This document shows positions 31,573 through 42,480 of a stretch of DNA of 64,000 nt, in pieces (position 1 is the stretch's first letter; each line of letters begins with the position of its first letter). The notes below the pieces were generated by a model. That model did not search any database. It saw nothing but the letters and a program-made list of their open reading frames with translations, and was not told the DNA's origin. Both the position numbers and the translations under genes were made by a program. The DNA comes from Metarhizium brunneum (taxonomy: Eukaryota; Ascomycota; Sordariomycetes; Hypocreales; Clavicipitaceae). Location: assembly GCF_013426205.1 (NCBI RefSeq), contig NC_089423.1, positions 3,596,001-3,660,000 on the forward strand, read 5' to 3'.

Positions 31573-32838
31573 ATGGCAAGCCCCCGAGGCGTGGCCAACA
31601 TCCTCGCCAAGTCGCCGGCCGACGTGGTCATCCTCTCGTCGGTCCGCACACCCGTCACGCGCGCCTACAAGGGCGGCCTCAAGGACGCGTACCCGGAGGA
31701 GCTGCTCGCGTGCGTGCTCAAGCATGTGCGGGAGCGCAGCGTGCCGGGGACGGACCTGGGCGCGCTGATCGAGGACGTGGGCGTGGGCGTGGTGCTCTCG
31801 GAGCTGGGGGGCTCCAAGGCGGCGCGCGCGGCCATGAACCACGTCGGGTACCCGAGCTCGACGGCCCTCTTCACCGTCAACCGGGCGTGCTCGTCGTCGC
31901 TGCAGGCCGTGGCCGCCGTGGCCGGCGAGATCCGGGGCGGCATGGCGCGCGTCGCCGTCGCCGCGGGCATGGAGAGCATGACGCGCAACTACGCCAGCCG
32001 CGCCATCCCCGTCGACGCCTGGCCCGCGCTGGCCGCCTCGCCCGTCCGCGACGCCAGGGACTGCCTCATGCCCATGGGCCTGACGAGCGAGAACGTCGCC
32101 GAGCGCTACGCCGTCTCGCGCCCGGACCAGGACGCCTTCGCCGCCGAGTCGCACCGCCGCGCCGCCGCCGCCCGCCACGCCGGCCTCTTCGACGCCGAGA
32201 TCGTCCCCGTCGCCACGCGCTTCCAGGAGCTCGACCGCCAGGGGGCCAAGGTCGGCGCCGAGCAGCGCCTCACCGTCGCCAGGGACGACGGCATCCGCGA
32301 AAACGTCTCCGTCGAGGCGCTCGCCCGCCTGAAGCCCGCCTTCAAGCCGGGCGGCGCCTCGACCGCCGGCAACTCGAGCCAGGTCTCGGACGGCGCCGCC
32401 GCGACGCTGCTCATGAGCAGGGGCACCGCCACGCGCCTCGGCCTGTCGGACCGTATTATCGGCAAGTTTGTGTCCGCGGCCGTCGTCGGCTGCGCCCCCG
32501 ACGAGATGGGCATCGGGCCCGCCCTCGCCATCCCCAAGCTGCTGGCGTCGCATGGCCTGGCCGTCGGCGACGTGGACAGGTGGGAGATCAACGAGGCCTT
32601 TGCAAGCCAGGCGCTTTATTGTTTGAGAAAGCTGGGCCTGGAGGACGCCTGGGCCGCCGGCAGGGTGAATCCGACCGGTGGTGCTATCGCCTTGGGTCAT
32701 CCCCTCGGGGCCACGGGCGCCAGGATGACGAGTACCTTGGTGCATGGCATGAGGCGGGATGGTCACGATTTGGGCGTTGTGAGTATGTGTGTTGGGACCG
32801 GCATGGGCATGGCTGGCCTGTTTGCGAGGGAGGCGTGA
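31573..32838 (+). CDS. Thiolase (3-ketoacyl-CoA thiolase type)
   Basis: Thiolase of 421 residues catalysing CoA-dependent cleavage of 3-ketoacyl-CoA (beta-oxidation) or, less likely, acetoacetyl-CoA formation. Catalytic residues are all present: nucleophile Cys106 in VNRACSSSLQA, His376 in GGAIALGHPLG and Cys406 in MCVGTGMG, plus INEAFASQ and GNSSQVSDGAA. The N-terminus MASPRGVANILAKSPADVVI matches the fungal peroxisomal thiolase type after its targeting region, but I cannot find the PTS2 consensus (RL-x5-HL) and the C-terminus REA is not a PTS1, so location is uncertain; a second in-organelle isoform or a cytosolic one is possible. The gene is very GC-rich, single exon. Start chosen at the first ATG of the frame (ACACGATGGC). 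Confidence 0.9.
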   Translation: MASPRGVANILAKSPADVVILSSVRTPVTRAYKGGLKDAYPEELLACVLKHVRERSVPGTDLGALIEDVGVGVVLSELGGSKAARAAMNHVGYPSSTALFTVNRACSSSLQAVAAVAGEIRGGMARVAVAAGMESMTRNYASRAIPVDAWPALAASPVRDARDCLMPMGLTSENVAERYAVSRPDQDAFAAESHRRAAAARHAGLFDAEIVPVATRFQELDRQGAKVGAEQRLTVARDDGIRENVSVEALARLKPAFKPGGASTAGNSSQVSDGAAATLLMSRGTATRLGLSDRIIGKFVSAAVVGCAPDEMGIGPALAIPKLLASHGLAVGDVDRWEINEAFASQALYCLRKLGLEDAWAAGRVNPTGGAIALGHPLGATGARMTSTLVHGMRRDGHDLGVVSMCVGTGMGMAGLFAREA

Positions 32839-33065
32839 GTGGAACATGAAGGGGTTTTGGAGGATTGTGTTATGCCGTTTGATATACATATTTTATTTTG
32901 GCAGGGTTTGCCGTACTTGGGCTTGTGAAAATAGGAAAGCATTATGACACATTTTATACAAGTATACACCACCACCAATAATGGGTCTCAGGGTGACTGA
33001 TTATGTTGGGTGGATTATGACGGGCTCTACGAGCCTGCTTCTATTACCAGATACCAACTTGGGTG

Positions 33066-35339
33066 TCAAGCTGAATCAATGCCAACGCACTGCGTCGTAC
33101 GCGTCACCATACTCCTCGGCGTTATGCCACCGTGCTCGATGCTCAGCCTTCTTGGTTGTTCAGCACGCCTGAATCCACAAACCAATCCACTGCCATCACG
33201 ATCAACGCCCCTTCCTTCCACGACGCCAAGCTTATCCACGCCGAGCTGAGCAAGGCTCTTGCCCACGCGGTTATAGTCGCCGAAGAAATAGTGGGCGCGC
33301 GTGTCGTTGCCTGCTGTGAGACCATGGCCAAGTGTCACACCCCAAATCCCAGCTACCCGAAGAGCGTGAGACTGTGAATTTCTGTCCCGTTGGAGCATGA
33401 CGGAATACACTGATCCCGTATATCGAACCGTTCCATCCGCAAGGAATGCCGGGAAACCCCAAGCTTTGCCATTTGCGGAAATCGGATGCCACGGCGTAAC
33501 AAGGAGGTTTCCGACATGGCAAAGAGTCTCTTCTTGGACCGCAGTCTTCAACACCATGGCCACCTTACGGGTGCCCGTTGGCGTACGAACCTTCATTCCC
33601 CGACGCAGTCGTCGGATGTGAACCATTCTTCCGGATCCGAGTTCCACTGGCGTCGAGCCTGCGAAACATACGCCAGAGGCGTTTCTATATCGGCTCATTT
33701 CGACGGGGGCGTTGTGACCCCAAGAGCCTGAGTGGCCGCCATACCTTCTGTCACTAGTAGGTTCTGGAGGAGGCAGGTCGTCAAAGGCCGAGTTTAGACG
33801 ATCTCGACACTCGGTGAACAGAAGGCTGTCAGCGCCGTATTGCAACGGTCCTGGATCTTTAAAGGAATTACATATTTGCCGAGAGTGGGCGTTGTAGTAG
33901 GATGGTAGGTAGTGAACGCCCCATTTCTGGAGGAATTTGATGTTGTTGATAGCCAGAGAGATCTGACCTTGAGGCTCTGGGCCATTGAGGTCTTGCATCA
34001 GCGACATGTTCTTCTCGTCAGCAAAGTCTTTAGCGGGAATTTCGGTAACCAGACTGCGCAGCTGTTTCTTGTACGTTTCATGTTTGCTCAAGTTGGGCCG
34101 GTGTTCGAAGTCAGGGCCAAGGGGAAAGATTGACGATAAGAAGCTACATATTTCAGCTCTCGATTCGTGGTAGGCGATTTCAGCATCGGGCATAATTGAT
34201 GCCTCAAGGACGCTGGCCCTACAGGCGATGGTAACAGGTGCACCAACCATGTTCGATCCGTAGATATTTGCCGGCCTGTAGGAGAGAGTAGCAGATACGA
34301 CGAGGGAGTGACAACTCGCTGCGTCTGTACCATTTTCGCCTGGTGATTCACTGATACGGAGGAATACGTCTCGAGATTGGCCGAATTGAAGGCTGCCCAA
34401 GGGGATTTGCAAAGCCATTTGCCTGCTGCTTTGTGGCCCTACCTCCTCCGGTAGCTGCTTAACCACAGTCTGTGCACCAACTTCATGTAATTCCATGGAT
34501 TTGGGATACGTCAACGTCAATGCGGCTGCAGTGGCGAATGTTGCCTGCAGATTTGCAACTGCGTGGACAAACACTGTGCCTATCATGCCAGCATCGGGGA
34601 TGAATGCGTAATTACCGTGGCCATATTCAGCCAGAGACTTCAAAAGACCTGATCTCAGGCCATATCCAAACCCAAAGGTATGAATCGCCGCAGGGAGGCG
34701 TGGTAGTGTCTTGAGTTTAGGGATATAACCCTGTTGAGGACACCTATCCACAGAGTTGGATGAATGTTCACTCTGAGCTCATGAGCGCAAAGGGGAAACT
34801 CACATGTGATTGGGCATTCCATCTGTTAGCACCATCATAGCACGGATATTTCCATTCTCTGCCGACTGTTCGAATATCTGGATCCCATCCCGAATACCGT
34901 GCCACAAATTCGTGCTCCCATTAGGATCAAGGGCCTTTATTTTCCTCCGAGCCTCGTCTTTGTTGCTGATGTCCATGTGTGTGAGAGTTTGCACAATGGT
35001 GGAATTTGTGGCGAAGCTAACTATTCCCAGTCGATCACTATCGTTTAACGTTTCGATAATGGTCAGAGCGGCATGTTTGGTCAAATCCAACACCGTGAGA
35101 CCCGTTCTCTCCGTTTCTCCCGGCACAGGAGCATCATCCTCCATGCTGGTGGACACGTCAAGAACCAGGACGATGTCGCAAGGAACATGTTCGATTTGGG
35201 CTGCTGGCGCTCGGGGAGGGACGACTTTGACAACAAGTGACCGCTTTGACGGGATGGGATGTAATTGAAGCGCTACAGGACCTGGGCCAACATCATCTGC
35301 TTGCCTAACGTTTCGGATCGGGACTCTCTGTTTTGGCAT
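33066..35339 (-). CDS. VWA-Vwaint-Hint domain protein
   Basis: Two exons, 35339-34804 and 34743-33066, joined in phase (NHM-CPQQGYIP) to 737 residues. A von Willebrand factor A domain (about 53-225) has a complete metal-binding MIDAS: DVSTS at 61-65, Thr143 in NGSTN and Asp173 in LTDG. A middle region matches the Vwaint linker found only with this architecture. The C-terminal part is a Hint domain (Hint_2 type): putative nucleophile Cys538 in GVCFAGSTPVEL, the block-B TPWHP at 595-599 with His598, and His652 in TLGHGLT, then AHYFFGDYNRV. Hint domains (hedgehog, inteins) self-cleave at the residue before the Cys, so this protein may autoprocess between Val537 and Cys538. Cytosolic by sequence, with no signal peptide. 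Its biological role is unknown. Convergent with the thiolase gene, 227 bp away. Confidence 0.9.
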
Positions 35340-38300
35340 ATCAGTTTTGACTTGAGGAGTTTACAGACTCCCATAATAGGTCAGAACGTTACACACCATG
35401 GCGATGCTTTATGTGAAAAGCATATAAGAACCAAGAGTTTGTTATACACGAGATGGTTTCCAAGGTTCACGTCCTGAGTTTCTCCCTGGTGACTAGTTGA
35501 GGAAAAGTGTAGTCAATCAAGAGGAGATTGGGGTGCAAAGGGAAGATGACTATGGAATTATTGTCCCAACATGGAGGGCTTCTTATACGCCAAGACCTTT
35601 GGAAGCGATTACCAGGGCTAGTCTCCACAGACCTAGTTCATGATATATTTTCTCAGAATACGCCTGTGCAAAGCGCAGCGTCAGCTTTCCTGACTCGAGG
35701 AAAGGCCACATCACGGGTGCTTAGTTGTATGCTATCCTCCGTGGCGTACTGGGCGTTTTAACTTGGGCAACGTCTCTTTTCTCCAGACAAGGTGGAAAAC
35801 GATATGTTGGTGAGGCTCACTATTGCTGTGCGCACAACCTGACACATTTTCATTTGCTTCGACAGACCGTGGCGGGCCTTGGCACCGTGGCTGGGCGTCC
35901 GAAAGGCCTCTGATGGACCGGAGAGCTGAATCTCCGGCGGTAAACATTGTGCGAATTGCCCAAAGGGCTCTATCCAAGGTCCATCGATGTTCGAGATTGG
36001 CAGAGAGATTGCGTAGTGGTCTCTCAGGCAGACTTCAAGGCTTCCTAGGCTGAAGACGAGGCATGACAGCCGAGCAGCTATGGAGTTGTGGCATTGCGGG
36101 GTGCCAGGACTCAGCCTTCAGTCACACGTCACCACATTGCCGTTGCCTCTCGCTTCACATAACGGATTGTGCAAAGCCTGGAGATGGCGGTGCGAACTGC
36201 ATAAAATCTAAGAGAAGCATCGAAATGGGAATGGCCGATGATTAGGTCGAAGGAATTGCCAACGCCAGGAGAGCTTACCCCGTGATGGCTGGTTGTTGTC
36301 GCGCCCTGGAGAGCCTCACTCCGCTTTTTATCGAGACGCGGTATTAGGCAAGCAGACAAAATCGCTTACGATGCATCGTCTATTCGCATGGAATCCACGG
36401 GGTGGCTATCCAAGCTGGACAAGTTCAAAAATAGATGTCGTCAAAGCAATTTTGTGATGAATGTATGATCAGTTGATGTTCATCTGGGCCATGTTCCTTG
36501 CTCAGGTACTCCGTACCCAGGTACTATGTACTTGGACAGTAGGCAGGCCACTGGGCAGGCAGGCAGTGCAGAGCTCCTGTCGCCAAAAATACCAACCGGA
36601 CAAGGCTCGACATTATGAGCATCATCCTTGATGTCTTCGTCACTCCTCCGCACGTCTCTCGTAGTTTCGACAGACTGTGAAAAGCTCCCAATATGTACGC
36701 ATGTCCTCCGACGGTTCCCAAGGCTGATGGCTTTAGAATTACATCGGGCGAACCAAGATGGCCCGAGTCTGTCCCCCACACATCTCCAGTTTCCGCTCTG
36801 GGGTCCAGAATCGAAAGACCCGGCCCATGACAAATTCCCAGTCCGCCCGTCCGCAGTCTTCACAACGCCATCAATGAAAATAGCGTCAGCTAGGTACTAC
36901 TGGACTAGAGATCGGATGGCGGTGGTTTCCAACGCAGCCGAGCTCTTACAAGAACTGCAGCCTCAAAGAGCGCCACGCAGCTACTATACTACCACTAGGA
37001 AATCGAGATACCCTCCTCCATGTTTTCCTCTCCTGGGATTGGATCTGGGTCGGTCGGATCAACAGCCGGCTAACCCCTCCATCTGACTACTCAATTGCAT
37101 TGCCGCGGACTCGTCGAATGGCAGGCGTCAATTCCCGTCGGCTCCTACAGGCTTTTGCCAACGATCTGCCCACGCTATGGAGATCTAAACTTCTCCCCAC
37201 CAAAGACATGACTATCGAGGACGCTGACATTTCTTATGACGGGCAGCTAGACGAATGCGGAAGTGGGTGACCGACGCATAAAGGCTAAGGAAAAGATTAT
37301 CGTCACGGCACATGTCAATCCTTCTGCCCTGGACCATGAACACTCTCTCCACCTCGGTGAGATCCCCATCCGTGCGCCAACGTCCTACTCCGTACCCTCT
37401 GAGCAGACGGCCAACTCCGAGCAGACCCCGGTAAATCTTTGCGGGGAATAGATGACAAACAAAGGCGGAACTTGTCACTAACTGTATGTATTAAGGATGA
37501 GGCGACTGGACATGACGGCGACATGTCATGTTCTTGTCTGCAGCAGCACACCCATTCTCGGTCTCGTTTTCTGGGCATTATCCGGATGTGATGGCTACGA
37601 TGGGCCTGGATTCTGCCGTACCCCGCAGAAAAGTCCAGATTGGAGACGGCTTTGGAGATTGACACCAAAAATTCAAAAGCTGGAAAACTCTCAGCTAGCT
37701 CCTTGCACATGTTCGTCCTGCCAAGTCCAGCCAGATGCACAGTTCCCCTCAAGTCCCTTGTGGGTCAGTGGCGTCATTAGTGCTGCATTCCGTACCATTG
37801 GGCTGCCTGACGCCGCCGGGTACTGGGCTATCCAAAGGGATACCAGGTCGAGTCGCCTCAAGTGCTCCTTGCGGGCTGTGAGCAGATGCAGGACGAAGGC
37901 ACTCGGCTGGGGTGTTGTTTCAGCCAAGTCGAGATGCACTCCAGACTCCAGAGCTAAGTGAGACGATGACGGCACAGGGACTTGAGTGGGCAGTCGTACG
38001 ATGTGTGCTCGGCTTTTTTCAACACTCCCCTGACGAACCACGGCTCTGGGGGAAAGCGAGATGAAACGAAGAAGAATCGGAACGGCCAGGTCGTGTGAGA
38101 AACATCACACTCAACGTTCGAATCGCGTGAGCAACAGTATGACGAGGAGGGTCCAGACATCCGGAACATCAGACTGAAGCTCCCCACGTCCTGAGTCGTA
38201 ACTTATTTTGCCACCAGGGCGGACGAGGAGCAGGTGCTCGTTGCAGGCCGCGTTGCTCCGATATCCGGACCAAAAAGGGCGGGCGCACAAACGAGCAGAG

Positions 38301-39238
38301 GCAGACCATGGTGGTTCAATCAAATGAGTGCGTCGCCTCGCACTCACACCAGAATCATCACACCGGCGCCGACTTACACGCTTCACTGGCACACCCGCAA
38401 GCAGGGCACCCATGTTCAATGCTCCCCAGTCCCAGGGCTTTTGCAAGCTGCCGGGCTTTGGCTGCAAGATTGTCTCCCGACGCACATGGAGCCTCCACTA
38501 GCCAACAGCCCCGTTCGCGGCACGCAGCCAACCAGGACGGCTTGGTGTGCTCATGACAGACGGAAATGCGTCATGGCATTTCATTTTGCCTTTATCGCAG
38601 CCCTGTCAAGGTCCGTGGTACGTAGTACCTGCTTGTAGCACCAAAGGCAGCGGCTGCACCTCCAGCTCCACAACTCGACGATGGACGATGGTCCGGCCTG
38701 CTCTTGGTGTTTTTGTCAGACTTCCCGCGACGCTTGTCCACGGTCTATTTCCTGCCATCCTCACTGGTCACCTTTAGTGTCTATACGCCTCAAGTTTCCT
38801 CTCGCCCCGCTCGCCTCGACAGAGTGTGACGTCGAAGCCTTGGAGTTGAATCAAAAAAGCTTCTGCCTCGAGAGAATTTCCGTGCGGTTGAGGCACCCAC
38901 CACCACCACCCACTCTCGCACACAAAAACGTGGGCTAGGGGATCCCCGACCCCCCTCTCTTCGGGTCCGTCCTGCTTTTGTTATATGTACATATGTGACT
39001 CCTTCTTTCCCCGAGAAGTTAAAAAGAGCTTCATGCCCTCCTGTCATATTTTTACTTCTTCTCCCTCTTCTCTATCTGATTTGGTCTCTCCACTCGATAT
39101 AATAAAGCCATCTCCTGAACTATCGAACACACTACAAACATCCATCTCAACCACTTCGGCCTCTCTCTCTCAAACAAAGCGGAAAGTTAGTCCGTCTCCC
39201 ACAGCAAAAAAAAAAAAAATCCACCAAAGTTTATCAAA
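35340..39238. other. Intergenic, 3.9 kb
   Basis: Separates the VWA-Hint gene (-) from the Cys-rich microprotein (+). Frames of 130-150 codons (for example 36628-37086, 37497-37961 and 37691-38041 on the minus strand) overlap one another and lack conserved motifs. A 50-codon ATG frame at 37118-37270 was also examined. TACTCCGTA motifs occur at 36508 and 37386. The last 250 bp are pyrimidine-rich, typical of a strong fungal promoter and leader. Confidence 0.5.
38995..39238 (+). promoter_or_regulatory. CT-rich promoter/leader of the Cys-rich microprotein
   Basis: Pyrimidine-rich blocks (CTTCTTTCCCC, ACTTCTTCTCCCTCTTCTC, CTCTCTCTCTC) followed by an A-rich leader and a TTATCAAAATGCC start context. 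CT blocks just before the transcription start and an A-rich leader are features of highly expressed filamentous-fungal genes (established knowledge); strength here is inference. Confidence 0.5.
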
Positions 39239-39343
39239 ATGCCCGCCTACGAGTACTGCTGCAACTGCGGTGGCATGATTGTCATTAGCACCACCTGCAG
39301 CGCCTGCGGCCACAAGCAATGCAACAACTGCCCTGCTTCGTAA
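39239..39343 (+). CDS. 34-residue Cys-rich microprotein, zinc-ribbon-like
   Basis: A short ORF starting in an excellent context (TATCAAAATGCC) that encodes MPAYEYCCNCGGMIV... with seven Cys (7, 8, 10, 20, 23, 28, 31) and His25 in 34 residues. The Cys form three CxxC pairs: C7-C10, C20-C23 and C28-C31, an arrangement expected for one or two tetrahedral Zn sites (zinc ribbon) or a small metallothionein-like binder. There is no signal peptide, so it is not a secreted effector of the usual type. I recall similar tiny CxxC proteins (CCQCG...CxxC...CxxC) in Hypocreales but no function. A GTAAGG sequence overlapping the stop (39339) could act as a splice donor and extend the protein; I favour the TAA at 39341-39343. 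Confidence 0.6.
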   Translation: MPAYEYCCNCGGMIVISTTCSACGHKQCNNCPAS

Positions 39344-40272
39344 GGCGTAGGCGTTGACCTTTCGTCCCTCAAGAGTCCATTCCACCAAGACGAGCCTGCT
39401 CCTGTCGCTCATACATGGCAGGCGATCCGAGCCCAAGGTCCCATCTATGCTTGAGACTCTTTGCCCACGGGACACAACACGAACATGTTTCTTCTCAGCA
39501 ATGTATTATGGCTCCTAGGGAATTTGATGAATTTCGCCGCGTTTGATATCCAGCTCACTTTTTTTTTCTGTTACCAAAGCCGATATCCAAGGCTGCGATA
39601 CCCCCCCTCATCATAACCAAGCAACCGCGGTTTTGTTACGTCCTCCAGAGCGACTTTGTTTCACAACTTTATTATTCTTTTCTACGCCTCGTCTTTACTA
39701 CATGTAACACCAGTATGGGGGGTTGCGGAATACGAAAGAGCAGGCGTTTGAGCATGGTAGGGGATGGAACAAGTGTTCCTATGTTCTCGCTTACAAGCAA
39801 CAATGTTGACGGCGCTCCTTGCATCAGCAAGCGATTGGCAGGGAAAGAGGCGTTTTGCCAGTGAAGGTGTTGGATTTACAACGTTGCACTTGAAGTCTGT
39901 ATTCTCTCTATTTTTTTTCCTCTGTCGGTTTTCGGCGCTGGGCACGCAAACGGGTCGCGGGACTTGTTTTGGATGATTTGTTCCATTTGTCAATGTCGAC
40001 ATGTACGACAAATGACCAACCGACGGAATTCCGAAGTAACTTGGTGTGTCGTCCAATGTTCTTAGTTAGAGTCAGGCAGGAAGAAAAAGAAAAGTTTTAA
40101 TCCCTCAGATGATTAGACCCGGGTGATTGTTGCCCGTGCCGTGTCCCACGTAGTAGGTGGTATTCTGTTTTCAACCATCATCCTTCACTTGTACAGTTCC
40201 ACACCATGACGGAAGCCTTGCGCAAACCACAATTTATGCTCACATACACAAACACGTACATAGTCCTCAAGC
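39344..40272. other. Convergent intergenic region
   Basis: 3' flanks of the Cys-rich microprotein and of the GNAT gene. Poly-T runs near 39559 and 39910 are seen; no other gene is supported. Confidence 0.55.
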
Positions 40273-41023
40273 TTAATAGTCTCTCACCATGGTGATGGCC
40301 TGGCCCTCGGCCTCCCTCTGCTTCACCCGAAACCCCTGCTTCTCATAAAACGGCACAACCTTTGCATTGGACAAGCCGACGCCAATCCAGATGCCCTTGC
40401 ACGCGGCCGCGCCATCCGCCATCCCAACCGGCCTCACGCTCTCGACAAAGGCCTCAATCAACCTCCTCCCCCACCCCTTGCCCTGCCACTCGCCCAGCAG
40501 GTCAATGTGCATGGTGGCCCTATAGCCCTCGGCCAGGAGACGCTCGTTGCCGTCCACCAGCAGCCAGTGGCCCGAGTAGGCCGTCTGCGCCAGCGCATCC
40601 TCGCAGAACCGCCCGTCGACCACCCAGTCCAGCCTGCGCGACGCGTCGACGCCGTCCGCCGGCGGGCCAATCTCCCCCGACGGCTCCAGCACGCCCGCCA
40701 CGTACGCGTCGTACCCGGCCGCCAGGGCCTCCGCGTCCGCGCACCCGATGCAGTAGCCCACCGCGCGCCCGCCGCCGTCGTCCAGCACGAAGCACGTCCC
40801 CGGCGAGAGGTGCGTGTACGGGTGTGTCCAGATGTACGGCGCCAGGCGACGCAGGAGCTGGGACGTCGACACGTCCGCTGGCAGTGTTTCGCGGCACTAA
40901 CATACCATGTGCCCGGTTAGTCCGCCTTTTGGGGGAGGTATATATATACGGTGCGGTTGCGGGACATACAATGTGTGCGGTGGCCGCAAAGTCAGACGCC
41001 CGGTACCGTCTTATAAATGCCAT
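40273..41023 (-). CDS. GNAT-family N-acetyltransferase
   Basis: Two minus-strand exons, 41023-40970 and 40896-40273, joined at phase 0 across a 73-nt intron (GTATGT donor, GACTAAC branch, TTAG acceptor) to 225 residues. The splice restores the family start MAFIRRYRASDFAATAHI-CRETLP. The acetyl-CoA pyrophosphate loop is QGKGWG at residues 156-161, followed by helix RRLIEAFVESV, and motif B is NAKVVPFYEKQGFRVKQ. Acetyl-CoA-dependent acetylation of a small molecule, peptide or protein amine is expected; the substrate cannot be read from sequence. The length and layout match fungal proteins compared loosely with O-GlcNAcase C-terminal GNATs, but here it stands alone. GC-rich coding sequence. Confidence 0.88.
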
Positions 41024-42480
41024 TCTTCTCGTTTCCGAAAAAAAGAAGGAAAGAAGAAGAAGAAGAGACTATGCTGCTCTGGCGATTTGAAACAGCTCAA
41101 TGGCCGTTCTAGACAAGCTCCCGCTTGGATACTTGAGCAGCAAGCAAAGACAGAGGAAAGAAAAACTATTGACCAGACAGACAGTCCAATGGCCAGTCCC
41201 CCAGCTACTTACCTAGGTACTTAAGTAAGTTCCTTACTCTTGTGGCATGTATGTAGTACTCTGTAACCTGCCCCCAATTCCGCCTCCCCACGCTTCACTT
41301 ACATAAAGTACACTTGGACAACATGATTGATTGATCCATCCACTCCAAACCCCCACGTTGCAACCCGTCGATTGTAATGCATGTACAATCCAACTAAAAA
41401 GACAACATTACACCCATGACGGATCTGGCCGAGGTCTCTGCCCCCCTCCACAAGTACCGAGTAAGTTACAATCACTACATTTCAAGTTCCTCGTGACAGG
41501 CAACACGCGGCAAATACAGCCAACGAACGAATTGGACAGCACGACAGACGTCTTCAGTAGATAACTGAACCCGACCTCAGCGTCCTACTATAAATATCTA
41601 ACCTGTCTCGGCTCCATCACATCTCAGTCTTCATCATGGTCACATTCCAAATCCGCTTTTGCATGGTGCGCATGGCCCCTGTCTGTACATGTCCGAGATG
41701 CAGTACCAGTTTGCCTGCCCCAAACACCAACAGTCGTCGTCCTCGTTTTCACGGCCTCATCGCAGCCCCAACTGCATCCTTCCATCAAATTTTATCAATT
41801 GCTTATATGTGTACATATATGGGTTTTGCTTAATACACCAGGACTGTCCATCTTATTGTTTTCCTTACCCCCATAGGATCTTTATATGCGACTCGCAATA
41901 TCCTCAAGTTAAATGTTGCGCCTTGTCCATTCTTCAAAGACCTTCCTGTTTTGTTCTTCCATTGCTGGGGCATTTTCCGACACCAGGAGAGTAGATCAAA
42001 TACCAGCCTGATCCTCTAATTGCAGAAGACGTCCTGGTCGTTAAGATGCAACAGACGTCTCCAGAAAACAACAAAAAAAAATCGACAACGCAAGGGAAAA
42101 ACACACAATTCACGTGGAATAAATATTTGAGACAAGAATTGAAGGTACATAGATAGAAAAGAAAGTAGAAGCAAAGAGAGGGCCAGATTCGGTCGCAAGA
42201 CATTCGCTGTGTGCCGTTCATACATGCCTTCGTCCGAGTTGGGCTAAAACAAAATGAAAAAAGGCCGTCATTCGTATTACAAAGATTTTGTCCTGATAAG
42301 AGTTTGAACTCGAGATGGTCATGTACGTGACTCCTATAGCCGATGAACCTGGTATACATTTGTTATGTCGGAGTCATTGAAAATGCCACCGTTCAGGAGT
42401 AATAAATATATCAAAGAAGAGGAAGGAGAAGCAGTGTGGCGGAGAACAGGGTAGTTGCCCGAGTCGATTAATCAAGGTGA
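41024..42480. other. Intergenic, 1.5 kb
   Basis: Promoter side of the GNAT gene and 3' side of the 1019-residue gene (AATAAAT motifs near 42118 and 42400 on the plus strand are not its signals). CCTAGGTA occurs at 41214. A possible two-exon 37-codon frame at 41416 was noted and not accepted. Confidence 0.5.

Noticed and set aside
37118..37270. 50-codon frame MAGVNSRRLLQAFANDLP...
   Set aside because: Plausible composition but no partner exon, and TACTCCGTA-type intergenic words lie just downstream; kept only as a suggestion in the findings.
41416..41565. Possible two-exon 37-codon gene starting MTDLAEVSAPLHKY
   Set aside because: It needs a 40-nt intron, which is too short for the other introns here, and has no domain or conservation that can be seen.
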